A stretch of DNA of 22,610 bases from Eudoraea sp. (GTDB lineage: Bacteria > Bacteroidota > Bacteroidia > Flavobacteriales > Flavobacteriaceae), in the NCBI GenBank assembly GCA_013042925.1, contig JABDPH010000151.1:1-22610 (forward strand), written 5' to 3'. The notes under the pieces are model-generated. The model was given only the letters and a program-made list of their open reading frames with translations, was not told the origin of the DNA and searched no databases. A program made the position numbers and the translations under genes. Positions 14,498-22,163 of the stretch are shown here, one piece after another; position 1 is the stretch's first letter, and every line of letters starts with the position of its first letter.

Positions 14498-15367
14498 ATG
14501 ATTCCAGCTAATTTCAACTATCACAAGGCGTCTTCTTTGCAAGAAGCATTTGCTTTGTCTGCGGAATTTGGTGAAGAAGCAAAATACATGTCGGGCGGGC
14601 ATAGTCTGTTGCCGATGATGAAACTTCGCTTTGCCACACCCGAGCACATTATCGATATCAGTAAAATCGAAGGACTATCTTATATAAAGGAAGATGGAGA
14701 TTTTTTGAAAATTGGGGCCTTAACAACCCAGACTGAATTAGAACATAATGCAATTTTAAAATCAAAATATCCAATTTTTGGTGATGCGGTATGGTTAACT
14801 GCCGACCCTTCCGTAAGAAATTTTGGAACTATTGGTGGTAACATTGCGCACGGAGATGCTGCAAATGATCAACCGGCTTTGATGCTTGCACTTCGTGCAA
14901 CTATTGTTGCAGAAGGCGCTGATGGTAAAAAAACCATACCGATAGATAAATTTTTCCATGGTTTTTATATGACTGCTTTGGAACCAGGTGATATTTTGAC
15001 TGAAATTCAAATCCCGAAATCGAAAAAGAATAGTGGCGGTGCATATCATAAAGTAGAACGTAAGGTTGGTGATTATGCTACGGCTGGAGTTGCTGTTCAT
15101 ATCGAACTAGATGATGATGGCGTTTGTCAAGAAATTGGCATTGGTCTCACCAATGTCAGCGCGGTGCCTATGCGTTTGGAACGAGGCGAAGAAGTATTAA
15201 GAGGAAAAAAGGTTACTGATGAATTGATAAAACAAGTAGGTGTTATTGCTGGTGAAGATGCTGAACCTGAATCTGATTTAAGAGGTTCTGAAGCCTATAA
15301 AAGATCAATATTGAATACAATTACAAAACAAATGTTGAATAAGGCTTTAGAAAGAGCAAGACAATAA
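14498..15367 (+). CDS. coxM: CoxM, FAD-binding medium subunit of aerobic CO dehydrogenase
   Basis: The 289-residue protein has the two FAD pyrophosphate-binding motifs of CODH medium subunits at the usual positions: SGGHS at 32-36 and TIGGN at 111-115. The latter continues into [13 protein letters not shown], which is highly typical of Cox[16 protein letters not shown] marks the C-terminal CODH flavoprotein domain. CoxM takes electrons from the CoxS iron-sulfur clusters and passes them on towards quinone. It is the first gene of the cox operon, in the M-S-L order usual for form I enzymes, and coxS starts eight bases after its stop. No Shine-Dalgarno precedes the ATG. The length equals that of characterised CoxM proteins. 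Confidence 0.95.
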   Translation: MIPANFNYHKASSLQEAFALSAEFGEEAKYMSGGHSLLPMMKLRFATPEHIIDISKIEGLSYIKEDGDFLKIGALTTQTELEHNAILKSKYPIFGDAVWLTADPSVRNFGTIGGNIAHGDAANDQPALMLALRATIVAEGADGKKTIPIDKFFHGFYMTALEPGDILTEIQIPKSKKNSGGAYHKVERKVGDYATAGVAVHIELDDDGVCQEIGIGLTNVSAVPMRLERGEEVLRGKKVTDELIKQVGVIAGEDAEPESDLRGSEAYKRSILNTITKQMLNKALERARQ

Positions 15368-15375
15368 AAATCACT

Positions 15376-15867
15376 ATGGGAAAACACAATGTAACAATGA
15401 CAATTAATGGCGAAAGCGTTTCTGCGGAAGTTGATTCTCGCCTGCTCTTAGTTCATTTTATTAGAGAAAATTTAGATATGACAGGCACCCATATTGGATG
15501 TGATACATCTAGTTGTGGTGCTTGTACCATTTTAATTGATGGTAAATCAGTAAAATCTTGTACGTATTTAGCCGTTCGTGCCGATGGTGCTAATATAACT
15601 ACAATAGAAGGTATTGCTGCTGATGGCACCAATCATCCTTTACAAAAAGCATTTCACGATCAACATGGTCTGCACTGTGGTTTCTGTACTCCAGGTATGA
15701 TAATGAGGTCTATAGATATGCTGGAGACAAACCCAAATCCCACGGAGAAAGAAATTCGTTGGGGTATTTCAGGAAATTTATGTCGCTGTACAGGATATAA
15801 CAATATTGTTAAATCCGTTCAACAGGCCGCAGAAGAAATGTCCAAAGAAAAAGAAGCTTCAGTCTAA
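15376..15867 (+). CDS. coxS: CoxS, 2Fe-2S small subunit of aerobic CO dehydrogenase
   Basis: The 163-residue subunit binds two 2Fe-2S clusters. The plant-ferredoxin-type site uses Cys42, Cys47, Cys50 and Cys62 ([10 protein letters not shown] and KSCTYL). The second, four-helix site uses Cys101 and Cys104 (HCGFCTPG) and Cys136 and Cys138 (NLCRCTGY). Cluster spacing and length match CoxS closely. The residue before the first cysteine of the second site is His100; the family usually has Gln there, where it contacts the molybdenum-cofactor pterin, so this is a small oddity. It lies between coxM and coxL with gaps of 8 and 18 bases and is surely co-transcribed. It carries electrons from the Mo-Cu site to the FAD. 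Confidence 0.96.
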   Translation: MGKHNVTMTINGESVSAEVDSRLLLVHFIRENLDMTGTHIGCDTSSCGACTILIDGKSVKSCTYLAVRADGANITTIEGIAADGTNHPLQKAFHDQHGLHCGFCTPGMIMRSIDMLETNPNPTEKEIRWGISGNLCRCTGYNNIVKSVQQAAEEMSKEKEASV

Positions 15868-15885
15868 CCTCTAAACAAAAAAATT

Positions 15886-18252
15886 ATGTTCTCATGTAAA
15901 ACAACACCAGAGGTAGGCGGAATGGGTCACTCTGTAAAACGAAAAGAAGATGCTCGATTTTTGCACGGCAAAGGTAATTATACCGATGATGTCAAATTAC
16001 CGGGTATGTTACATATGGTTATTGTACGCAGTCCGTACGCCTATGCCAAAATATTAAGTATCAATAAAGAAAAAGCATTGGCTATTGAAGGCGTTTTAGC
16101 AGTCATTACTGGTGAAGATTTGGCACAATACAATCTACATTGGATGCCCACTTTACTTTCGGATTCGCAAATGGTTTTACCAACGGATACCGTGATGCAC
16201 CAGTCGCAAGAAGTTTGCGCTGTTATTGCAACGGACAGATATATCGCTGTAGATGGAGCGGAAGCTGTAGATGTGCAATATGAGCCAATGAAAGCATTAA
16301 TCGATCCATTTAAAGCTCGCGATGAAGATGCTCCTTTACTACGACCAGACAAAGAAGGTCAAAAAGATAATCATATTTACCATTGGGAACGAGGCGATAG
16401 GGAAAAAACGGATGCGGCAATTGCTGCTGCTGACGTGGTGGTAAAAGAACGTATTTACCTTCCTAGAATTCATGTTGCTTCAATTGAAACATGTGGCGTG
16501 GTTGCGTCTTATGACAAGGATACAGAAAAAATGTTGATTTATTTGACATCTCAAGCGCCTCATGCTATTCGAACGATTCTAGCTTTAGTTGCAGGTCACG
16601 TTGGCTTATCCGAAGAAAAAATTCGAATTATCGCTCCGGATATAGGAGGTGGTTTTGGAGGAAAAGTTCCTGTTTATCCAGGATATGTAATTGCAATTGC
16701 CGCTTCTTTCTTAATTGGTAAACCAGTAAAATGGATTGAAGACCGTTCTGAGAATTTGGTGAACGGATTTGCGCGTGATTATCATATGGATTGTGAATTG
16801 GCGGCAACTAAAGACGGAAAAATTCAAGCCTTTAAAGTTTCGACATTAGCAGATCATGGGTATACCGATTCTTCAGCGAACCCTTCTAAATATCCTACGG
16901 GAATGTTCTCTATCTGTACAGGTTCGTATGATTACGAACATGCTTTTGCAGAATTAGATGCAGTATATACGAATAAAGCTCCAGGTGGGGTCGCGTATCG
17001 TTGTTCTTTTCGTGTTACGGAAGCTGTGCATGCTATCGAACGTATGGTAGATAAATTGGCTGCGGAAATAGGGAAGGATCCTGCGCAATTACGTTTCGAA
17101 AACTTTATAAAGAAAGAGGATTTTCCATATGCTTCGCCTTTAGGATGGAGCTATGATAGTGGTGATTATAAAGCTACGCTGGAGAAAGCCATGGAAATGG
17201 TGGGCTATGCCGATTATAAAAAGGAGCAAGCTGAAAAGCGAGCCCAAGGAAAATTGATGGGCATTGGAATTTGCACTTTTACCGAAGTAGTAGGTGCAGG
17301 GCCATCTAAGGATTTTGACATCTTAGGTATTGCCATGTTCGATAGTGCCGAGATTCGGGTACATCCAACAGGAAAGGTGTTAGCTCGTTTTGGAACCAAG
17401 TCACAAGGTCAAGGTCATGAAACTACCTATGCTCAGATTCTAGCAGAAGAATTGGGAATTCCCTATTCTGATATTGAAATCGATGAAGGGGATACCGATA
17501 CCGCACCCTATGGTTTAGGTACTTATGCTAGTAGAAGTACACCTACAGCCGGAGCAGCAGCAGCAATCGCAGCACGTAAATTACGTGACAAAGGAAAGAA
17601 AATCGCAGCCCATTTATTGGAGGTGAGTGAAGAGGATATTGAATGGGAAGTAGGAAAGTATTTTGTAAAAGGAGCTCCCGAAAAATCTAAAACGATACAG
17701 GACGTTGCCTTTGCCGCATACACGAATTTCCCACAAGGAATGGAGCCCGGTTTTGAAGAAACTCATTACTATGACCCACCAAATTTAACCTTCCCTAACG
17801 GTGCCTATATCTGTGTTGTTGAGGTAGATGAAGAAACGGGTGCTATTGATGTAAAACGTTTTGTGGCCATCGATGATTGTGGAAACATTATCAACCCTAT
17901 GATTGTAGAAGGTCAAGTGCATGGCGGATTAACACAAGGAATTGCGCCGGCCATGTACGAGGGTATTGTTTATGATGATGAGGGAAATGTACTGAACGGA
18001 ACACTAATGGATTATCTAGTGCCTACGGCGGTAGAATCGCCGCATTGGGAAACAGGTCATACGATTACACCATCACCACACCACCCATTAGGTGCGAAGG
18101 GTGTTGCTGAATCTCCTACCGTTGGAGCACCTCCAGCAATTGCAAATGCGATCATAGATGCCTTATATCCTTTAGGAATTAAGCATTTGGATATTCCTAT
18201 TACGCCAGACAAAGTTTGGGACGCGATTCAAGTAGCAAAAGCGAAAGTGTAG
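15886..18252 (+). CDS. coxL: CoxL, form I molybdenum-copper large subunit of aerobic CO dehydrogenase
   Basis: The 788-residue protein contains AYRCSFR at 370-376, the signature that separates true form I CO dehydrogenases from form II enzymes (AYRGAGR). Cys373 would hold the copper of the Cu-S-Mo cluster. Other active-site pieces are GGGFGGK (254-260), followed by VPVYPGYV as in form I proteins, and GVAESPTVGAPPA near the C-terminus with Glu742, the likely catalytic base equivalent to Glu763 of the Oligotropha enzyme. The enzyme oxidises CO to CO2 in the cytosol and needs the cytosine dinucleotide form of Moco. It follows coxS by 18 bases. The downstream gap of 225 bases with hairpins separates it from coxG. 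Function is assigned with high confidence from the active-site loop; activity itself is not shown. Confidence 0.96.
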   Translation: MFSCKTTPEVGGMGHSVKRKEDARFLHGKGNYTDDVKLPGMLHMVIVRSPYAYAKILSINKEKALAIEGVLAVITGEDLAQYNLHWMPTLLSDSQMVLPTDTVMHQSQEVCAVIATDRYIAVDGAEAVDVQYEPMKALIDPFKARDEDAPLLRPDKEGQKDNHIYHWERGDREKTDAAIAAADVVVKERIYLPRIHVASIETCGVVASYDKDTEKMLIYLTSQAPHAIRTILALVAGHVGLSEEKIRIIAPDIGGGFGGKVPVYPGYVIAIAASFLIGKPVKWIEDRSENLVNGFARDYHMDCELAATKDGKIQAFKVSTLADHGYTDSSANPSKYPTGMFSICTGSYDYEHAFAELDAVYTNKAPGGVAYRCSFRVTEAVHAIERMVDKLAAEIGKDPAQLRFENFIKKEDFPYASPLGWSYDSGDYKATLEKAMEMVGYADYKKEQAEKRAQGKLMGIGICTFTEVVGAGPSKDFDILGIAMFDSAEIRVHPTGKVLARFGTKSQGQGHETTYAQILAEELGIPYSDIEIDEGDTDTAPYGLGTYASRSTPTAGAAAAIAARKLRDKGKKIAAHLLEVSEEDIEWEVGKYFVKGAPEKSKTIQDVAFAAYTNFPQGMEPGFEETHYYDPPNLTFPNGAYICVVEVDEETGAIDVKRFVAIDDCGNIINPMIVEGQVHGGLTQGIAPAMYEGIVYDDEGNVLNGTLMDYLVPTAVESPHWETGHTITPSPHHPLGAKGVAESPTVGAPPAIANAIIDALYPLGIKHLDIPITPDKVWDAIQVAKAKV

Positions 18253-18477
18253 AGTAATAAAGTAATTTGGTTAGAAGTATCAAATACTAAGTACTAAGGT
18301 AAAATAAAGTGGCTCCTCCCTCTAGACGTTGGGTGTCCAACTTTGTTGGATCGAAGGATTTAAAGCAAGCCATACGGTTAGATAGTTTTTAGCTCAGAAA
18401 GCTCTTCACATGAATAAAACTTTTAGTAAAAACAAATAGATTTCCACCGTTGTGGGAATCAAATAAAATTCCATTTT
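18253..18477. other. Structured intergenic region between coxL and coxG
   Basis: The 225 bases hold no gene I can support. They contain a short AGTAT/ATACT inverted repeat with tandem TACTAAG units (about 18277-18299) and then two overlapping stems. TCCAAC (18336-18341) pairs perfectly with GTTGGA (18345-18350). Alternatively GTTGG (18328-18332) pairs with CCAAC (18337-18341). Only one of the two can form at a time. No T-run follows either. A dispersed intergenic repeat or an RNA-processing site between the catalytic subunits and the accessory genes are both possible. Confidence 0.45.
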
Positions 18478-18954
18478 ATGAAAACACAATTAGATAAATC
18501 ATTTGAAGTTCCACAAAGCACAGATTTAGTTTGGGAACATTTAATCGACCCAGAAAAAATAATGGATTGTGTACCTGGAGTTTCAGTAGATGAGAAAGTC
18601 GGTGATAACCATTATAAAGGAAAAGTTGGAATGAAATTCGGCCCTATGGGTGTCAAATACGATGCTGATATTTTTTATAAGGAAATAGATAAGGCAAACC
18701 GTAAAATAATATTGACTGGTGATGGGGTAGATTCCAAAGGTAATGGAAATGCAGAAATGATGATGACCATTGACCTTATTGAACGTGCTGAAGGTGGGGT
18801 AAAGTTAGATGCCATTATGGATGTTACCATTAATGGAAAAATAGCACAATTTGGTTCTCGATTAATTACCACGGTTTCTAATCAATTATTCAAACAATTC
18901 GTTTCGAATTTTTCAAAAAAACTAGCCGCAGCAGAAGCAGCGACATCGGCTTAG
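18478..18954 (+). CDS. coxG: CoxG, SRPBCC-fold CO dehydrogenase accessory protein
   Basis: The 158-residue protein shows the CoxG pattern of the START/SRPBCC superfamily. VPQSTDLVWEHLIDPEKIMDC is followed by VPGV near the N-terminus, then GVKYDADI, and a final helix with GSRLITTVSNQLFKQF before NFSKKL. CoxG proteins have a deep hydrophobic pocket. In other bacteria they are linked to membrane attachment of CODH and to quinone delivery, so this copy may connect CoxMSL to the respiratory chain. The sequence ends in an Ala-rich KKLAAAEAATSA tail with no hydrophobic anchor, unlike longer CoxG proteins. It lies downstream of coxL after a structured gap and is followed by a hairpin before coxD. Confidence 0.9.
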   Translation: MKTQLDKSFEVPQSTDLVWEHLIDPEKIMDCVPGVSVDEKVGDNHYKGKVGMKFGPMGVKYDADIFYKEIDKANRKIILTGDGVDSKGNGNAEMMMTIDLIERAEGGVKLDAIMDVTINGKIAQFGSRLITTVSNQLFKQFVSNFSKKLAAAEAATSA

Positions 18955-18977
18955 ATATTCCCGGAATCTATAATCAG

Positions 18978-19010
18978 AAGCTATGCTCCCCAAGCATGGC
19001 TTTTTAAAAT
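18978..19010 (+). terminator. Hairpin between coxG and coxD, terminator or attenuator
   Basis: AAGCTATGC (18978-18986) pairs with GCATGGCTT (18994-19002), nine pairs including one T-G, around a 7-base loop, and is followed by a T-run. It ends about ten bases before the coxD start, so it probably lowers rather than blocks expression of the accessory genes relative to coxMSLG. Confidence 0.65.
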
Positions 19011-19018
19011 TTTAGCTA

Positions 19019-19891
19019 TTGAATAAAGAAATCGATGCGCTGATAAGAGACTTTTATGAGCACGACTACATTCTCAACGAAGCATTGGCGACTTCCATTT
19101 TCCTTTTAAAGAATTTGGAAAAACCGTTATTATTGGAGGGTAACCCCGGAGTTGGTAAAACTATGCTAGCCAAAACCTTAGCGGAACATTTAGGAACGAA
19201 TTTAATTCGTTTGCAATGTTACGAAGGTTTGGATGTAAGTACTACCATTTACGAATGGAATTACCAAAAGCAGCTGCTCCATATCAAACTTTTTGAACAA
19301 GACGAGGATAAGCTGGCGCTCCAAAATCAGATTTTTGGAATGGATTATGTCCTTCAACGCCCTTTGTTACAATCAATAAGCGCTGATAAACCTGTGGTGC
19401 TCTTGATTGATGAAATTGATAGGGCTGATGAAGAATTTGAAGCATATCTATTAGAACTACTTTCTGATTTTCAAATCAGTATTCCTGAATTGGGTACGAT
19501 AAAAGCAAAATCAAAACCTTTGGTGATTTTGACTTCCAATCGAACTAGAGAGCTCAGTGATGCTTTACGACGACGATGTTTGTATCATTGGGTTGACTTT
19601 CCATCAAAGATGGGTGAGATTAATATCATTGCAAAAAAACTTCCGAATATTGATGAAGCATTGGCTACGCAGGTGGTTACTTTTATTCACAATTTGAGAA
19701 AGTCAAGTTTACACAAACCACCGGGTATTGCAGAATCTCTAGATTGGGCAAAAACCTTATTGTTGATGAATCAAAAGAATATCACCGATGAGATTGTAAA
19801 AACTACCATAGGTAGTATTCTGAAACATAAAGATGATATAGAGTTTGTGAGGAACAAGTCAGTTCAAGAATTTTTATATCCTATTGCCTAG
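19019..19891 (+). CDS. coxD: CoxD, MoxR-type AAA+ ATPase for CODH maturation
   Basis: The 290-residue AAA+ protein has Walker A GNPGVGKT (41-48), Walker B VVLLIDEIDRAD with the DE pair at 131-132, sensor 1 in LVILTSNRTRE, and the arginine-rich LRRRC box. In Oligotropha, CoxD is a chaperone-like ATPase needed for sulfuration of the Mo site of CODH, and it pairs with the VWA protein CoxE. The start is TTG at 19019; no ATG lies before Walker A in this frame, so an ATG start would remove the ATP site. It sits directly behind the coxG-coxD hairpin and 93 bases ahead of coxE. The role is inferred from family and order. Confidence 0.92.
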   Translation: MNKEIDALIRDFYEHDYILNEALATSIFLLKNLEKPLLLEGNPGVGKTMLAKTLAEHLGTNLIRLQCYEGLDVSTTIYEWNYQKQLLHIKLFEQDEDKLALQNQIFGMDYVLQRPLLQSISADKPVVLLIDEIDRADEEFEAYLLELLSDFQISIPELGTIKAKSKPLVILTSNRTRELSDALRRRCLYHWVDFPSKMGEINIIAKKLPNIDEALATQVVTFIHNLRKSSLHKPPGIAESLDWAKTLLLMNQKNITDEIVKTTIGSILKHKDDIEFVRNKSVQEFLYPIA

Positions 19892-19984
19892 AATATTATC
19901 CTAAGCGGAATGAAACATGGGACGGCAACGATATAAAAAACACCAATTTCAAGTTCATTTTTAAAAGCAAAATTTCTATAATCC

Positions 19985-21121
19985 GTGCAAGCTTTAGAAA
20001 ATACTTTCAAAGAACGCCTAATCGACTTTACCATGTATTGTCGGGAGCGGCAGTTTGTTTTGGGCCCACAAGAAACAAGTGATGCTTTTGAAGTTGCAAA
20101 GCGTGGTTGGGTATTAGATCGTAAACTATTTCAGTATAGCTTAAAGGCTATTTATTGTAAACGCAAAGAGCATTTTGACCGTTTTGATGAAATGTTCGAT
20201 CGTTTTTGGAGTCGTTATTACGAAGAGAAATTAGAACAACGCAAAAAGCAAGTCAAGCTACTTAAAAAGGAAAAAGACACTGCCACAGTTATATTTTTGG
20301 GAACGGAATTTAAAGTCCCAAAAAAGGAAGTTAAAGAACAAGAGGCTAAAGAAACTGTTGGGGCAAATGAAAGTATACGCTTAAGACGGACTGATTTTTC
20401 TAAGGTAAATGTTAATGATAAGGAAAAACTGGAAGAACTGGCCGAAGAGCTATTTCATCAAATGAGTATGCGTTTTAAGCGTAGACTTGAGAATGCGAAC
20501 AAGGGCAGCATCGATATTCGAAATACGATTCGTCACGGAGTGTCTAAAGGGGGAATAATGTTAGACTTGTCCCATAAAAGAAAGCGCAAAGAAAAGCGCA
20601 AAGTGGTTTTTATTCTCGATGTGAGTGGTTCAATGGATACATATAGCTATTATCTTTTGCGATACGTAATGGTGTTAAAGAATTATTTTAAGAGTCTGGA
20701 ATTTTTTACCTTTAGTACAACCCTGACTCATGTTACGCCAATGCTTCGACAAAACAATGAACAGGAAGTTTTAAAACAGATTGGCAAGAATGTACATTCT
20801 TGGTCGAGTGGTACCAAGATAGGGGAGTCGCTCACGGAATTTCTCTCTGAGTATGGAAGTAAATTTTTGAGCCAAAAACATATTGTAGTGATACTCAGTG
20901 ACGGACTCGAAACCGGAAGTGTAACAGTGCTTAGGGAGGCCGTAAGAACCATACGCAGAAAATGCAAGACCTTGGTTTGGCTGAATCCGTTGAAAGGAAT
21001 GGATGGCTATCAGCCCATTCAAAAAGGAATGGTGAATGTGATGCCGCATTTAGATGCATTTGAATCGGCGCACAACTTGGATAGTTTATTAAAATTAGAA
21101 AAATTATTGATGGATGTTTAA
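19985..21121 (+). CDS. coxE: CoxE, VWA-domain CODH maturation protein
   Basis: The 378-residue protein has an N-terminal helical CoxE-type region, a very charged linker (about residues 78-150), and a C-terminal VWA domain. MIDAS residues Asp212, Ser214 and Ser216 lie in ILDVSGSMD, with further support from SSGTKIGESL and VVILSDGLETG. CoxE works with the AAA+ partner CoxD and is required in Oligotropha for placing copper in the active site. The basic stretch KRKRKEKRK before the VWA core may contact nucleic acid or an acidic partner. It starts with GTG at 19985 and its end overlaps the next gene by eight bases, so CoxE and the CoxF-like protein are translationally coupled. Confidence 0.92.
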   Translation: MQALENTFKERLIDFTMYCRERQFVLGPQETSDAFEVAKRGWVLDRKLFQYSLKAIYCKRKEHFDRFDEMFDRFWSRYYEEKLEQRKKQVKLLKKEKDTATVIFLGTEFKVPKKEVKEQEAKETVGANESIRLRRTDFSKVNVNDKEKLEELAEELFHQMSMRFKRRLENANKGSIDIRNTIRHGVSKGGIMLDLSHKRKRKEKRKVVFILDVSGSMDTYSYYLLRYVMVLKNYFKSLEFFTFSTTLTHVTPMLRQNNEQEVLKQIGKNVHSWSSGTKIGESLTEFLSEYGSKFLSQKHIVVILSDGLETGSVTVLREAVRTIRRKCKTLVWLNPLKGMDGYQPIQKGMVNVMPHLDAFESAHNLDSLLKLEKLLMDV

Positions 21122-22124
21122 CGAACTAGCTTTACAAATAGAAAAGCATTTGGCCAAAGGCACAAACTTTGCCATTGCTCAAGTAGTGGACCGTATTGCT
21201 CCGAGCTCTGGTAAAGTAGGGGATAAAGCGCTGATTTTGGAAACGGGTGAATTGATTGGCTGGATAGGAGGTGGCTGCGTTCGTGGTATCGTAATAAAAG
21301 AAGCCATTGATGTCATCAGAACGAAACGCTATCGACGTGTACGTATTTCACCTGAAGGTGGTTCTAGGGAAACCGCTACCTATAAAGAGTACGTAATGTC
21401 TTGTCAAAGTAAAGGAACATTAGAAGTTATGATAGAACCTGTAATACCACAGCCGGAATTAATTGTAATTGGCAAATCGAATATCGCAAGAAAGTTGGTG
21501 CAAATGGCTGCGGCAGCAGATTTTAGGGTATCGGTGATGGCTACTGAAGCAGATGTGCAGATGTTTCCAGATGCCTATAGTATTTCTGATATAGTAGATT
21601 TCAGTGCTTTTAAAGGGCTAACAAATACTTATATTATAGTTACTACACAAGGCGAAAATGACGAACGTTCCATCAAAGAGGCATTAGAAACCTCCGTTGG
21701 TTATGTAGGCTTTGTAGCTAGCGCTAAAAAGGCAGACGATATAAAAATATATTTAAAGAAAGAAGGTATTTCGGAAGCTCGTGTAGCGGTATTGAGAAGT
21801 CCCGTTGGTTTGGATATAAATGCGAAGTTGCCAAGTGAGGTGGCTATAAGTATCTTAGCGGAAGTTATTGATCATTTTCGGAATGAAAATAAATCTGAGG
21901 CCTCGTGCTGTGGTTCCAAAAAATTGGAACAAACATCGGGTGCAGAAGAACAAGATAAGTTTTCAGAAGAATATTATATTAATCCTGTTTGTCAAGTTCC
22001 TGTTTCAAAAAAAAATCCTAAACACATTGTGGAATATCAGGGAGAAAAGGTATATTTCTGCTGTGATGGATGCAAGGTAAGTTTTGATAAAAACCCATCA
22101 CAATACATAGGAAAGACCGTATAG
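21114..22124 (+). CDS. coxF: CoxF-like XdhC-family protein with C-terminal YHS domain
   Basis: The 336-residue protein has an N-terminal XdhC/CoxI domain (about 10-105; SSGKVGDKALIL and WIGGGCVRG with Cys55). A Rossmann-like middle domain begins at PELIVIGKSNIA and ends in LPSEVAISILAEVI. A spacer containing SCCGSKK follows, then a separate C-terminal YHS-type domain (about 287-336) with NPVCQVPV (Cys293) and YFCCDGCK (Cys316, Cys317, Cys320). YHS domains bind soft metals such as copper. In Oligotropha, CoxF is needed for copper insertion into CODH, so the fusion could give the chaperone its own Cu(I) site. It overlaps coxE by eight bases and is followed by the mocA-like gene after 39 bases. 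The XdhC part is clear; copper binding is inferred. Confidence 0.88.
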   Translation: MFNELALQIEKHLAKGTNFAIAQVVDRIAPSSGKVGDKALILETGELIGWIGGGCVRGIVIKEAIDVIRTKRYRRVRISPEGGSRETATYKEYVMSCQSKGTLEVMIEPVIPQPELIVIGKSNIARKLVQMAAAADFRVSVMATEADVQMFPDAYSISDIVDFSAFKGLTNTYIIVTTQGENDERSIKEALETSVGYVGFVASAKKADDIKIYLKKEGISEARVAVLRSPVGLDINAKLPSEVAISILAEVIDHFRNENKSEASCCGSKKLEQTSGAEEQDKFSEEYYINPVCQVPVSKKNPKHIVEYQGEKVYFCCDGCKVSFDKNPSQYIGKTV

Positions 22125-22163
22125 AATCTTCCATTCTTAATTTCTTTAAGGTTTCCTTTATTG

